Shown here: in pieces, positions 7,335 to 16,679 of the stretch | Layout of the letters: the number at the start of each line of letters is the position of its first letter | Position numbering within the stretch: position 1 is the stretch's first letter | Assembly (NCBI RefSeq): GCF_040050925.1 | Contig: NZ_CP157390.1 | Location: forward strand, 1,984,001-2,048,000 | DNA from: Leifsonia sp. NPDC080035 | GTDB taxonomy: Bacteria; Actinomycetota; Actinomycetes; Actinomycetales; Microbacteriaceae | DNA length: 64,000 nucleotides | Reading direction: 5' to 3' | Notes under the pieces: model-generated | The model's input: only the letters and a program-made list of their open reading frames with translations | Database searches by the model: none | Told to the model about the DNA's origin: nothing | Program-made: the position numbers and the translations under genes

Positions 7335-7528
7335 GGCGCATGGACCGCACCGAATGTCGGTCGAACGCGCTACGGTTGGTGCTCTCGGGGGTACTGAGAG
7401 CGGCGCCGTGGCGAACAGGGGACATTCGACGGCGCGGTCGACCGGAGCGTTCGTCCGCTCCGGGTGCGCCCGTGCCAAGGAAACACTGCACCCCACATAT
7501 CCGTGAAAAGCGAACCCCAGGAATCATC

Positions 7529-9259
7529 GTGACTCTTCTTCGAATGGCGCTGCGCTTCGTGCGTCCCTATTGGGGCGCCGTCGTGGCCGTCGTCATCCTG
7601 CAGCTGATCGCCACCATCGCCGCCCTCTACCTTCCGACGCTGAACGCCCAGATCATCGACAAGGGCGTCGTGACGGGGGACACCGACTTCATCTGGTCGA
7701 CGGGCGGCCTCATGCTGGTCGTCTGCTTCGTGCAGGTCGCGGCGGCGATCGTCGCCACCTATTTCGGTGCCCGCGCGTCGATGTCCGTCGGGCGCGACAT
7801 CCGCCGCTCCTTCTACCGCAAGGTGGACGCGCTCCCCGCCCTCGACCTGGCTCGCTGGGGCATGCCGACGCTCATCACCAGGAACACGAACGACGTGCAG
7901 CAGGTGCAGATGCTCGTGCTGATGACGCTCAACTTCATGGTGTCGACGCCGATCATGTGCATCGCGGGCATCATCCTCGCCGTCCAGGTGGACGCCGGCC
8001 TGTCCTGGCTCATCTGGGTCTCGGTGATCGTGCTGTTCGTCGTTGTCGGCATCCTGGTCTGGCTCCTGCTGCCGATGTTCCGCGTGATGCAGGAGCGCAT
8101 CGACGGCGTGAACGGCGTGATCCGCGAACAGATCGTCGGCATCCGCGTGATCCGCGCCTTCGTCCGCGAGAAGTTCGAGACCGCGCGCTACGACGACGCG
8201 AACGCCGCCCTCACCCGCATCTCGGTCAAGGTCGGCAACATCTTCGTGCTGATGTTCCCGCTCATCATGCTCATCCTGAACGCCGCCACCGCCGCCGTGC
8301 TGTGGTTCGGCGGTCAGCGTGTGGATGCGGGCGATATCAAGATCGGGGCGCTGACCGCGTTCCTGCAGTACCTGCTGCAGATCCTCGTCGCGGTCATGAT
8401 GGGCGTCTTCATGGCGATGATGATCCCGCGCGCGATGGTCTGCGCCGAGCGCATCGACGAGGTGCTGAGCGCGAAGCCGTCGATCGGCGGTGGCGCCGCC
8501 GGCGCATCCGCTCCTGCGGACGGTCGCGTCGAGGTGTCCGGGGTCACCTTCGGGTATCCGGGCGCGGAGAAGCCGGTGCTGAGCGACGTGACGTTCACGG
8601 CGGAGCCGGGCAAGGTCACCGCGATCGTCGGTTCGACGGGATCCGGCAAGACGACGCTCGTCTCGGTGATCGCCAACCTGTTCACCCCGCAGTCCGGCCA
8701 CGTGCGCATCGGCGGCGTGGACGTCGACAGACTCAGCCGCGAGCAGCTCTCCGGCGTGCTCGGCCTGGTGCCGCAGAAGCCGTACCTGTTCTCCGGCACC
8801 GTCGCCTCCAATCTCCGCTTCGGGCGGCCGGACGCGACGGACGACGAGCTGTGGCAGGCTCTGCGCATCGCGCAGGCGGAGGACTTCGTCCGCGCAAAGG
8901 AGCACGGTCTCGACGAGCGGATCGCGCAGGGCGGCACCAACGTGTCCGGCGGCCAGCGACAGCGGCTGTGCATCGCCCGCGCGCTCGTCGCCGAGCCGAA
9001 GGTGTTCCTGTTCGACGACTCCTTCTCGGCGCTCGACGTCGCGACGGACGCCCGGCTGAGACGGGCGCTCTCCCAGTCGACGGGGGACGCGACGGTGATC
9101 GTCGTCGCGCAGCGCGTCTCGACCATCCGCGAGGCGGACTCGATCGTCGTCCTCGACGACGGCCGGGTCGTCGGCCGCGGCACCCATGACGAGCTGCTGG
9201 AGACGAGCGAGACCTACCGCGAGATCGTCGAGTCCCAGCTGAGCCTGGAGGTGGCCTGA
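7529..9259 (+). CDS. ABC exporter subunit with degenerate ATPase site (heterodimer partner A)
   Basis: This 576-residue half-transporter has six predicted membrane helices followed by an ATPase domain: Walker A GSTGSGKTT (~368-376), signature VSGGQRQ (~472-478), Walker B VFLFDDS. Asp497 stands where the catalytic Glu normally is. That substitution marks the degenerate subunit of heterodimeric exporters such as TM287/288, BmrCD or EfrAB, which often export drugs. The GTG start at 7529 is preceded by AGGA; an in-frame ATG at 7340 would add 63 residues of non-conserved sequence before the first helix. The partner gene starts 1 nt after the stop. Confidence 0.9.
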   Translation: MTLLRMALRFVRPYWGAVVAVVILQLIATIAALYLPTLNAQIIDKGVVTGDTDFIWSTGGLMLVVCFVQVAAAIVATYFGARASMSVGRDIRRSFYRKVDALPALDLARWGMPTLITRNTNDVQQVQMLVLMTLNFMVSTPIMCIAGIILAVQVDAGLSWLIWVSVIVLFVVVGILVWLLLPMFRVMQERIDGVNGVIREQIVGIRVIRAFVREKFETARYDDANAALTRISVKVGNIFVLMFPLIMLILNAATAAVLWFGGQRVDAGDIKIGALTAFLQYLLQILVAVMMGVFMAMMIPRAMVCAERIDEVLSAKPSIGGGAAGASAPADGRVEVSGVTFGYPGAEKPVLSDVTFTAEPGKVTAIVGSTGSGKTTLVSVIANLFTPQSGHVRIGGVDVDRLSREQLSGVLGLVPQKPYLFSGTVASNLRFGRPDATDDELWQALRIAQAEDFVRAKEHGLDERIAQGGTNVSGGQRQRLCIARALVAEPKVFLFDDSFSALDVATDARLRRALSQSTGDATVIVVAQRVSTIREADSIVVLDDGRVVGRGTHDELLETSETYREIVESQLSLEVA

Positions 9260-9260
9260 G

Positions 9261-11264
9261 ATGGCGCGCCAGCAGAAGAACCCGAAGAACGGCCGCGGGA
9301 AGAAGGACGAGCCGCTGCTCACCGAGGCCGGTGTCGACACCGCCATCGAGGAACTGGAGCTCGAGTACGAGTACGAGCCCACCGAGTCCGACGGCGACAT
9401 GTTCGGCGGCACGCCGGCCAAGAAGGCGGAGCACTTCTGGCCGTCGTTCAAGCGCCTGCTCGGCCTGCTCCGCAGCGAGTGGGTCGGGATGGTGTTCGTC
9501 ACCGTCCTCGTGGTCGTGTCGGTCGCGCTCACGGTCATCGCGCCGCGGATCCTCGGCGACGCCACCAACGTCATCTTCGAGGGCGCGGTGGGCACGATCA
9601 CCCCGAGCGGCATCGTCCCCGGGCACGGGATCGACTTCGTCCAGCTCGGCAGGCTGCTGCTGATCGTGCTGGCCATGTACACGGTCGCCTCGCTGCTGCA
9701 GTGGTGGCAGGGCTACATCCTGAACGCGCTGGTGATGCGCGTCGTCTACCGGCTGCGCGCCGACGTCGAGACGAAGCTGAACCGACTGCCGCTCAGCTAC
9801 TTCGACACCCGCCAGCGCGGTGACCTGATGTCCCGCGTCACCAACGACGTCGACAACATCCAGACCGCGCTGCAGCAGGCGTTCTCGCAACTGATCCAGT
9901 CGATCCTGATGGTGATCGGCATCGGCATCATGATGTTCATCGTGTCGTGGCAGCTCGCGCTCATCGCGCTGATCTCGATCCCGCTCTCCGGCATCATCGC
10001 CGGTGTGATCGGCACCCGCTCGCAGAAACTGTTCAAGCAGCAGTGGAGCTCGACGGGCGCCCTGAACGGGCACATCGAGGAGTCGTATTCCGGCCTGGAG
10101 CTGGTGCGCGCCTTCGGTCGCGACGAGGTCATGCTGGACGAGTTCGACAAGCGCAACGGGTCGCTCTGGAAGTCGACGGTCGGCGCGCAGTTCGTGTCGG
10201 GCATGATCATGCCGGCGATGAACTTCGTGTCGTACCTCTCCTACGTGCTGATCGCCGTCGTCGGCGGCCTGCGCGTCGCATCCGGCCAGCTGACCATCGG
10301 CGACGCGACCGCGTTCATCCAGTACTCGCGGGAGTTCTCGCAGCCGATCGGGCAGATCGCCGGCATGGCGAACATGCTGCAGTCGGGTGTCGCCTCCGCC
10401 GAGCGCACGTTCGAGTTCCTGGATGCGGACGAGCAGATCCCCGAGTCGGAGACGCAGCACCTGCCGGAGCGCGCCGACGGCCGGGTGCAGCTCGACCACG
10501 TCGACTTCTCGTACGACCCGGACACGGAGCTGATCCGCGACCTGTCGCTGTCGGTCGAACCGGGCCACACCGTGGCGATCGTCGGCCCGACCGGCGCGGG
10601 GAAGACCACGCTGGTGAACCTGATCATGCGGTTCTACGAGCTGAACGGCGGCGCCATCCGGCTGGACGGCATCGACACCACCGAGCTGTCCCGCGCCGAG
10701 CTGCGCGGCCAGGTCGGCATGGTGCTGCAGGACGCGTGGCTGTTCTCCGGGACCATCCGCGAGAACATCCGCTACGGCCGGCTCGACGCCACCGACGAGG
10801 AGGTGATCGAGGCGGCGAAGGCGACCATGGTCGACCGGTTCGTGCGACAGCTGCCGGACGGCTACGACACGATGATCGAGGCGGACGGCAGCAACGTCTC
10901 GGCCGGTGAGCGCCAGCTGCTCACCATCGCGCGCGCGTTCATCGCGAATCCTTCGCTGCTCATCCTCGACGAGGCGACCTCGTCGGTGGACACCCGCACC
11001 GAGCTGCTCGTGCAGCACGCGATGGCGGCGTTGCGCTCCGACCGCACCTCGTTCGTCATCGCGCACCGCCTCTCCACCATCCGGGATGCGCACACCATCC
11101 TGGTGATGGAGAACGGCCGCATCGTCGAGCAGGGCGACCACGCCACGCTGCTGGAGAAGAAGGGCGCGTACTACGACCTGTACATGACCCAGTTCCGCGG
11201 CGCGGCGATCGAGGAGGAGGACGCCGGAGCCACGGAGTCCGCCCCGGCATCCACTCCCGCCTGA
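9261..11264 (+). CDS. ABC exporter subunit with consensus ATPase site (heterodimer partner B)
   Basis: The 667-residue half-transporter carries a ~65-residue charged N-terminal extension (acidic ELELEYEYEP), six membrane helices, Walker A GPTGAGKTT (~442-450) and Walker B LLILDEA with the catalytic Glu571. Its signature is the divergent VSAGERQ (~546-552). The pairing is self-consistent: the functional site combines this Walker A/B with the good signature of partner A, and the dead site combines Asp497 with this weak signature. A strong terminator follows the gene. Confidence 0.9.
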   Translation: MARQQKNPKNGRGKKDEPLLTEAGVDTAIEELELEYEYEPTESDGDMFGGTPAKKAEHFWPSFKRLLGLLRSEWVGMVFVTVLVVVSVALTVIAPRILGDATNVIFEGAVGTITPSGIVPGHGIDFVQLGRLLLIVLAMYTVASLLQWWQGYILNALVMRVVYRLRADVETKLNRLPLSYFDTRQRGDLMSRVTNDVDNIQTALQQAFSQLIQSILMVIGIGIMMFIVSWQLALIALISIPLSGIIAGVIGTRSQKLFKQQWSSTGALNGHIEESYSGLELVRAFGRDEVMLDEFDKRNGSLWKSTVGAQFVSGMIMPAMNFVSYLSYVLIAVVGGLRVASGQLTIGDATAFIQYSREFSQPIGQIAGMANMLQSGVASAERTFEFLDADEQIPESETQHLPERADGRVQLDHVDFSYDPDTELIRDLSLSVEPGHTVAIVGPTGAGKTTLVNLIMRFYELNGGAIRLDGIDTTELSRAELRGQVGMVLQDAWLFSGTIRENIRYGRLDATDEEVIEAAKATMVDRFVRQLPDGYDTMIEADGSNVSAGERQLLTIARAFIANPSLLILDEATSSVDTRTELLVQHAMAALRSDRTSFVIAHRLSTIRDAHTILVMENGRIVEQGDHATLLEKKGAYYDLYMTQFRGAAIEEEDAGATESAPASTPA

Positions 11265-11270
11265 CCGCCT

Positions 11271-11336
11271 GCCGAGGGGCACGTCGCCGTCCCCATCCCG
11301 CGAGGATGGAGGCGGTCGCGTGCCCCTCGGCCTTTG
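11271..11336 (+). terminator. Terminator of the ABC exporter operon
   Basis: GCCGAGGGGCACG (11271-11283) pairs perfectly with CGTGCCCCTCGGC (11319-11331) around a 35-nt loop that contains its own smaller dyad. CTTTGTT follows. It begins 6 nt after the exporter stop codon. Confidence 0.75.
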
Positions 11337-11440
11337 TTAACGCGCGTTTCGGGGTGGACGCGGCTGCCGTCCGGAGGCCGGTAGCGTTCCGGCAGTGAGC
11401 CGTGCACGGACGGCCGCCCCGAGCCGCGAAGGATCACGCC

Positions 11441-12652
11441 ATGGCCAGCGACACCGCCGTCACCTCCGCTCCGACCCGCGCACGCGTCATCGCCTCCGAC
11501 GCGGAGGCGCGCGCGGTCGCACGCGACTTCGCCGAGTCGGTGCGTCCGTACGCCGCGCAGATCGACGCCGAGCGGCGCATCCCGGACGAGGTGGTCGACG
11601 CGTTCAGCGGCACCGGACTCTGGGCGATCACCGTTCCGCGCGCGTTCGGCGGCGCCGAGGTGTCGCACGCAACCCTCGCCGACGTGATCGCCACCGTCTC
11701 GGCGGTGGAGCCGTCGCTCGGGCAGATCCCGCAGAACCACTACTGCCTGGTGGAGGACATCCGGCTCTCCGGCACCGAGGAGCAGAAGTCCTTCTTCTTC
11801 GAGCTGGTGCTCGCGGGCGCCCGGTTCGCGAACGCGTTCTCCGAGGCGGGAGGCAAGAACGTCGCCGAGATCCAGACCCGGCTGGTGGCGGACGGCGACG
11901 AGGTCGTCGTGACCGGCCGTAAGTTCTACTCGACCGGCTCGGCCTACGCGCACTGGATCCCCGTGCTCGCCGTGGACGATGAGGGTCTGGAGAAGCTCGT
12001 CTTCGCCGAGCGCGGCAGCGACGGCCTCACCGTCGTCGACGACTGGTCGGCGTTCGGCCAGCGCGCCACCTCCAGCGGCACGGTCCTCCTGGAAGGCCTC
12101 CGAGTCCCCGCCGACCGGGTGTTCCCGATGCACACCGAGTACGAGAACCCGACCATCGCCGGGCCGTTCGCCCAGCTGACCACGCTCGCCATCGACCTCG
12201 GCATCGCGCGGGGCGCGATCCGGGAGACGCACGACGCCGTCCGTGCGGCGCGGCCCTGGATCGACAGCGGCGTCGACTCGGCGAGCAAGGACCCGCTGAC
12301 ACTGGAGCGCGTCGGCCGCCTCGACATCGACCTGGCGGCCGCCGAGGCGCTCACCGAGAAGGCGGGCGAGGCGGTGGATGCCGCAAAGCCGGCCGCGGAC
12401 GAGCGGAACGTCGCCGCAGCCTCCATCGCCGTGGCGCGCGCCAAGGTGCTGACGACCGAGCTCGCGCTGGAGGCGTCGTCGCGCCTGCTGGAGCTCGGCG
12501 GCACCCGGTCGACGCTCGGCGCGAAGGCGCTGGACCGGTACTGGCGCAACGCCCGCGTCCACACGCTGCACGACCCAGTCCGCTGGAAGCCGGTCATCGT
12601 CGGCGACTACGTGCTGAACGGGACGCTGCCGGCCCGGCACTCCTGGATCTGA
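11441..12652 (+). CDS. Acyl-CoA dehydrogenase-like flavoprotein, SfnB family
   Basis: The 403-residue protein has an acyl-CoA dehydrogenase layout: helical N-domain, middle beta domain with the FYSTGSAYAHW region, and a helical C-domain with LEASSRLLELGGTRST. SfnB-type members accompany sulfone/sulfonate FMN monooxygenases and are implicated in sulfur acquisition. The monooxygenase encoded 22 nt downstream supports this class. The start at ATG 11441 has AAGGA at proper spacing. The exact substrate cannot be read from sequence. Confidence 0.8.
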   Translation: MASDTAVTSAPTRARVIASDAEARAVARDFAESVRPYAAQIDAERRIPDEVVDAFSGTGLWAITVPRAFGGAEVSHATLADVIATVSAVEPSLGQIPQNHYCLVEDIRLSGTEEQKSFFFELVLAGARFANAFSEAGGKNVAEIQTRLVADGDEVVVTGRKFYSTGSAYAHWIPVLAVDDEGLEKLVFAERGSDGLTVVDDWSAFGQRATSSGTVLLEGLRVPADRVFPMHTEYENPTIAGPFAQLTTLAIDLGIARGAIRETHDAVRAARPWIDSGVDSASKDPLTLERVGRLDIDLAAAEALTEKAGEAVDAAKPAADERNVAAASIAVARAKVLTTELALEASSRLLELGGTRSTLGAKALDRYWRNARVHTLHDPVRWKPVIVGDYVLNGTLPARHSWI

Positions 12653-12674
12653 CGGAACGGACCGGACGCCCACC

Positions 12675-14060
12675 ATGCCGAAGCAGATCCGCCTCAACGC
12701 CTTCACCATGAACTCGGTCGGGCACCTCTCGCCCGGGCTCTGGCGGCACCCGCGGGACGAGTCCCGCCGCTATCTCGATCTCGGCTATTGGACGGGACTC
12801 GCCGCGACCCTCGAGCGCGGTCTCATCGACGCGGTCTTCCTCGCCGACGTGCTCGGCGTCTACGACGTCTACGGCGGGAGCAGGGATGCGGCGGTGCGCG
12901 GCGGCGTGCAGCTGCCCGTCAACGACCCCCTCCAGGTCATCCCCGCGATGGCGGCCGTGACGGAGCACCTCGGGTTCGGCGTCACCGCGAGCGTGTCGTT
13001 CGAGCATCCCTATCCGTTCGCACGCCGGATGTCGACGCTGGATCATCTCACCCGTGGGCGGATCGGCTGGAACATCGTCACCAGCTACCTGAACAGCGGC
13101 GCCCTGAACCTCGGGGTCAGCGGCCAGGAGGCGCACGACCGCCGTTACGAGATCGCCGAGGAGTACCTCGCGGTGGTCTACAAGCTGTGGGAGCGCAGCT
13201 GGGACGACGACGCCGTGATCGCGGATGCCGCGAGCGGCATATACGCGGACCCCGAGCGCGTGCACCCCATCGACCACGTCGGTGAGTTCTTCCGGGTGCC
13301 GGGCATCCACCTCAGCGAGCCGAGCCCGCAGCGCACCCCGTTCCTGTTCCAGGCGGGAGCGTCGCCGCGGGGCGTCGCGTTCGCGGCCGCTCACGCCGAG
13401 AACGTGTTCGTCGCCGCGCCGTCGAAGCGGGTGCTCGCCGGGCAGGTGGCCGGGCTGCGCGAGGCGGTCGCCGCAGCAGGGCGCGATGCCGGCCGGGTCG
13501 CCGTGATCAACCAGCAGACGGTCATCGTGGCCGAGACGGATGCGGAGGCGCAGCGCCGGCTCGAGGAGTACCTCGCGGTCGCCTCGGCGGAGGGCGCCCT
13601 GACCCTGATGTCCGGGTGGACCGGCATCGACTTCTCGCGGCTGGATCCGGATGCGGTGCTCCGCGACCAGGAGTCGAACGCCATCCAGTCTGTCGTCCGT
13701 GCGTTCTCGGCCGCCGACCCCGACCGCGAGTGGACGGTGCGCGAGATCGCCGAGTACGCGCGCATCGGCGGCGACGGCCCGGTCATCGCCGGATCGCCGG
13801 AGACGGTCGCGGACGCGCTGGAGGCGTGGGTGGACGAGACCGGCGTCGACGGTTTCAACCTCGCCGCGGCGGCGGTCCCCGAGACGTGGGAGGGCGTCGT
13901 CGACCTGCTCGTCCCCGAGTTGCAGCGTCGCGGCCGCTACCAGACGGCCTACCGGCCAGGCACCCTGCGCGAGAAGCTCACCGGAGCCGGGCCGCGGCTG
14001 GACGACACGCATCCCGCCGCCCGGGTGAGCATCGGCGAGCCCGCCGGCAACATTCGGTAA
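12675..14060 (+). CDS. FMN-dependent monooxygenase, NtaA/SnaA/DszA family
   Basis: The 461-residue luciferase-like monooxygenase shows the family patterns SPGLWRHP, DAVFLADVLGVYDVYGG, GRIGWNIVTSY, HDRRYEIAEEYL and SPQRTPFLFQAGAS. Family members use FMNH2 from a separate reductase to oxidise chelators, sulfones or other organosulfur compounds. It forms a likely operon with the SfnB-like gene (22-nt gap) and perhaps the APC permease 81 nt downstream. A paralogue begins at 62733. Confidence 0.88.
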   Translation: MPKQIRLNAFTMNSVGHLSPGLWRHPRDESRRYLDLGYWTGLAATLERGLIDAVFLADVLGVYDVYGGSRDAAVRGGVQLPVNDPLQVIPAMAAVTEHLGFGVTASVSFEHPYPFARRMSTLDHLTRGRIGWNIVTSYLNSGALNLGVSGQEAHDRRYEIAEEYLAVVYKLWERSWDDDAVIADAASGIYADPERVHPIDHVGEFFRVPGIHLSEPSPQRTPFLFQAGASPRGVAFAAAHAENVFVAAPSKRVLAGQVAGLREAVAAAGRDAGRVAVINQQTVIVAETDAEAQRRLEEYLAVASAEGALTLMSGWTGIDFSRLDPDAVLRDQESNAIQSVVRAFSAADPDREWTVREIAEYARIGGDGPVIAGSPETVADALEAWVDETGVDGFNLAAAAVPETWEGVVDLLVPELQRRGRYQTAYRPGTLREKLTGAGPRLDDTHPAARVSIGEPAGNIR

Positions 14061-14141
14061 TCCGGCGCGACAGCGCCGCCCGCCCGCCGCTACAGTCGGC
14101 CCACCCCGAACCCGGCACCACCAGACCCCCGAGGAAACCTC

Positions 14142-15596
14142 ATGGCCATCGACGATCAGACGGCGGCGCCCGCCGTCGCCACCGCCCCCTCCCGGTCGCG
14201 CCTGCGCGGCAACCTCGGAGTCGCCTCCATCGTGTTCATGGTGGTCGCCGCCGCGTCGCCGCTCGGCGTGATCGGCGGCCCGGTGCCGCTCGGGATCGCG
14301 AACGGCAACGGCACCGGCTTCCCGTTCACCTTCATCGTCGCCACCGTCGTGCTGCTGCTCTTCGCGGTGGGCTTCACGACCATGACGCCGTACGTGAAGT
14401 CCGCCGGCGCGTTCTACTCGTACGTGGACCGCAGCCTCGGCCGTAGCGCCGGGCTCGGCACCGGCTTCGCCGCGCTGCTGTCGTACCTGACGCTGGAGGC
14501 CGCGGTGTTCGGTCTGATCGGCCCCGGCATCGGCTCGCTGCTGGAGTCGTACGGCGTCCCGAGCATCCCGTGGTGGCTGTACGCCCTGGTCGCGTTCGCC
14601 GTCGTCGTGTTCCTCGGCTACCGCAACATCGAGCTGTCCGGCCGGGTGCTCGCGGTGCTGCTCGTCGCCGAGGTCGTCATCGTGCTCGTGCTGGACGCGG
14701 TGATCGTGTTCTCCGGCGGCGGCCCGGAGGGGCTCTCGACCGGAATCGTCACGCCGTCCGCCATCGTCTCCGGCGCGCCCGGCATCGGCATCCTGTTCGC
14801 GATCCTCAGCTTCATCGGCTTCGAGGCGACGGCGGTCTTCCGCGACGAGGCGCGCGACCCCGACCGCACCATCCCGCGCGCCACCTACCTCTCGCTCGTG
14901 CTGATCGGCGTCTTCTACGCGCTCTCCAGCTGGGCGCTGATCAGCGCGGTTGGTGACTCGAAGGCGGTCAAGACCGCGGCGGACAACAGCGGGACGCTGC
15001 TCTCCGACGTCACCCAGCGGTACCTCGGCACCGTCGGCGAGCACATCATCCAGGTGCTGTTCGTGACCAGCCTGTTCGCGTGCATCCTGTCGTTCCACAA
15101 CATCGTGTCGCGCTACATCTTCACGCTCTCTGGCCGGGCGGCGCTGCCGCGGCGGCTCGGCCACGCGCACTCCCGCTTCGGTTCCCCGCACCGGGCCTCG
15201 GTCGCGGCGGGCGTCGTGGTCGGCGTCCTGCTCCTCGCCGGCGTCGTCAGCGGGCTCGACCCGATCAACCAGTTCTACACGTGGCTGGCGGGCTTCTCGT
15301 CGGTGGGCATCGTGCTGCTGCTTGGCATCACGAGCGTCGCCGTCCTGGTGTTCTTCGCCCGCAACCGCGGAGCGGGCGTCTCGCTCTGGCGGCGGGCGAT
15401 CGCCCCGGCGCTGGGGCTTGCCGGCCTGATCGTCTTCCTCGTGCTGATCGTGCAGAACCTGCCGACGCTGGTCGGCGGCAGCGTCCCGCTGGCGGTCGGG
15501 ATCATCGTGCTGCTGCTGGCGGCGTTCGCACTCGGCCCGGTGGTGGCGAGGGCGCGCCGCGATGCCGGGGTGGTCGAGGACGAGACCGCCGACTGA
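14142..15596 (+). CDS. APC family amino acid/amine permease
   Basis: The 484-residue protein has about 12 membrane helices. An early APC-family signature (ASPLGVIGGPVPLGIANG) is followed by a conserved GFEATAVFRDEARDP segment. It is probably a proton-coupled transporter of amino acids or amines at the plasma membrane. Its position after SfnB-like and DszA-like genes hints that it may take up their substrate or export a product, but that is inference. GAGGAAACCTC precedes the ATG. Confidence 0.85.
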   Translation: MAIDDQTAAPAVATAPSRSRLRGNLGVASIVFMVVAAASPLGVIGGPVPLGIANGNGTGFPFTFIVATVVLLLFAVGFTTMTPYVKSAGAFYSYVDRSLGRSAGLGTGFAALLSYLTLEAAVFGLIGPGIGSLLESYGVPSIPWWLYALVAFAVVVFLGYRNIELSGRVLAVLLVAEVVIVLVLDAVIVFSGGGPEGLSTGIVTPSAIVSGAPGIGILFAILSFIGFEATAVFRDEARDPDRTIPRATYLSLVLIGVFYALSSWALISAVGDSKAVKTAADNSGTLLSDVTQRYLGTVGEHIIQVLFVTSLFACILSFHNIVSRYIFTLSGRAALPRRLGHAHSRFGSPHRASVAAGVVVGVLLLAGVVSGLDPINQFYTWLAGFSSVGIVLLLGITSVAVLVFFARNRGAGVSLWRRAIAPALGLAGLIVFLVLIVQNLPTLVGGSVPLAVGIIVLLLAAFALGPVVARARRDAGVVEDETAD

Positions 15597-15617
15597 TCCC
15601 AGTCTCCGCACACGACG

Positions 15618-15647
15618 AAGGCCCCCGGCGAAACCGCCGGGGGCCTT
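15618..15647. terminator. Bidirectional terminator between convergent genes
   Basis: AAGGCCCCCGGCG (15618-15630) pairs with CGCCGGGGGCCTT (15635-15647) over an AAAC loop, a perfect 13-bp stem. It sits between the permease stop (15596) and the stop of the minus-strand HesB-like gene (15664), and can serve both. Confidence 0.85.
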
Positions 15648-15663
15648 CTCGCGTCCGGTGCCC

Positions 15664-15945
15664 TTACGCGAGGGCGCCGATCGCGAAGCTCACAGCGCCC
15701 TGGTCGTCGACCTGGGCGTCGAGCACCTTGTCGTCGAGGGCGACCGCGGCGCCGGCCTCCAGGAAGAGGCGGGCGCCTCCGGACTCGACCACCTCGTCGG
15801 CGGGCTCGGGGGACGGCGTCACCGCGGCGGCGAAGGCCGTGTTCTGCGGGTTGCTGCTGCTGATGCGCAGGCCCGCGGTGTCGTCGGGCGCCTGATCCGT
15901 GAGGGTCTTGACGATCGTGCTGGCGTTCTCAGTGAGGGTGAGCAT
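15664..15945 (-). CDS. HesB/IscA-like protein lacking cysteines
   Basis: The 93-residue protein begins MLTLTENASTIVKTL and has the HesB/IscA fold pattern (GLRISSS, GARLFLEAGAAVALDD), with LDAQVDDQGAVSFAIG where IscA normally places its Cys-Gly-Cys. No cysteine is present anywhere, so it cannot ligate an Fe-S cluster like canonical IscA. Such Cys-less members are widespread in actinobacteria and of unknown role. AAGGAG sits upstream of ATG 15945. Confidence 0.75.
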   Translation of the reverse strand: MLTLTENASTIVKTLTDQAPDDTAGLRISSSNPQNTAFAAAVTPSPEPADEVVESGGARLFLEAGAAVALDDKVLDAQVDDQGAVSFAIGALA

Positions 15946-16079
15946 GTGCTCTCCTTCCGTTGTTCCTCCAGGAGTGGCCCACGTTCCCGCCGACGGCCGG
16001 GACGCACAACCCCGGACCGCGCCATTGCCAGGAAACGTTGACGGAGCGGTGAGGTGGATGCCAGGTGCGGGCCGTGGGG

Positions 16080-16622
16080 TCACTCGAACGCGCGCACCAG
16101 CTCCCGGTTGAAGGCGGGGAGGTCGTCCGGCTTGCGCGAGGAGACCAGGGTGAACGCGCCCTCGTCGACCACCGTCTCCTGGTCCTGCCAGGTGGCGCCG
16201 GCGTTGCGGTAGTCGGTCTGCAGGCTCGGCCAGCTCGTGAGCGTGCGGTCGCGGACGAGGTCGGCCTCGATCAGCACCCAGCCGCCGTGGCAGATCACCG
16301 CGATCGGCTTGCCCGCGTCGGCGATCGCCTTCACGAACGACACAGCGGCGGGGAACGTGCGCACCTGATCCCCGTTGGCGACGCCGCCGGGGAGCACCAG
16401 CGCGTCGAACTGATCGGCGGACGCGTCGTCGAGCGTCACATCCACCGGGAACTCGTCCGCGGGCGTCAGGTGGTTGAACGCCTGCACCGTCCCCGAATCC
16501 TTCGACACCAGCCGCGGCGTCCCTCCGGCCTCGGACACCGCCTTCCACGGCTCCACCAGCTCGGCCTGCTCGATGCCTTCCGGCCCGACCAGGAACGCGA
16601 CCGTCTTGTTCTCGAGTGTCAT
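16080..16622 (-). CDS. DJ-1/PfpI family protein
   Basis: The 180-residue class I glutamine-amidotransferase-like protein has the nucleophile elbow AVICHGGW, with Cys111 and His112, and an N-terminal PEGIEQAEL segment carrying the conserved Glu (Glu18). Members include YhbO/PfpI stress proteins with proposed deglycase, protease or chaperone roles. GGGAGACGAG precedes the ATG. It is divergent from the aldo/keto reductase gene (57-bp gap), and together they suggest a carbonyl-stress function, which is inference. Confidence 0.85.
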   Translation of the reverse strand: MTLENKTVAFLVGPEGIEQAELVEPWKAVSEAGGTPRLVSKDSGTVQAFNHLTPADEFPVDVTLDDASADQFDALVLPGGVANGDQVRTFPAAVSFVKAIADAGKPIAVICHGGWVLIEADLVRDRTLTSWPSLQTDYRNAGATWQDQETVVDEGAFTLVSSRKPDDLPAFNRELVRAFE

Positions 16623-16679
16623 CTCGTCTCCCTTCGTCTGAACCCCATCCGTACCCCGCGACCGGGGCAGAATGAACCC

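Noticed and set aside
7340..7528. In-frame upstream ATG extending the first exporter subunit by 63 residues
   Set aside because: The extension lies past the putative promoter and hairpin, has no ribosome site and does not resemble exporter N-termini; GTG 7529 has AGGA at good spacing.
7370..9682. 770-codon minus-strand frame opposite the ABC exporter
   Set aside because: His/Asp/Arg-rich low-complexity product, no motifs; the plus strand carries a clear ABC exporter.
12594..15611. Very long minus-strand open frame (1005 codons) opposite SfnB, DszA-like and permease genes
   Set aside because: It is a GC-bias shadow: Arg/Asp/Gly/His-rich low-complexity translation without domains, fully covered by three recognisable plus-strand genes.
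15939..15953. GGTGAGCATGTGCTC shared with 21484-21498
   Set aside because: Both copies are the start-codon regions of unrelated minus-strand genes (Met-Leu-Thr starts); the match is short, does not extend and looks coincidental.
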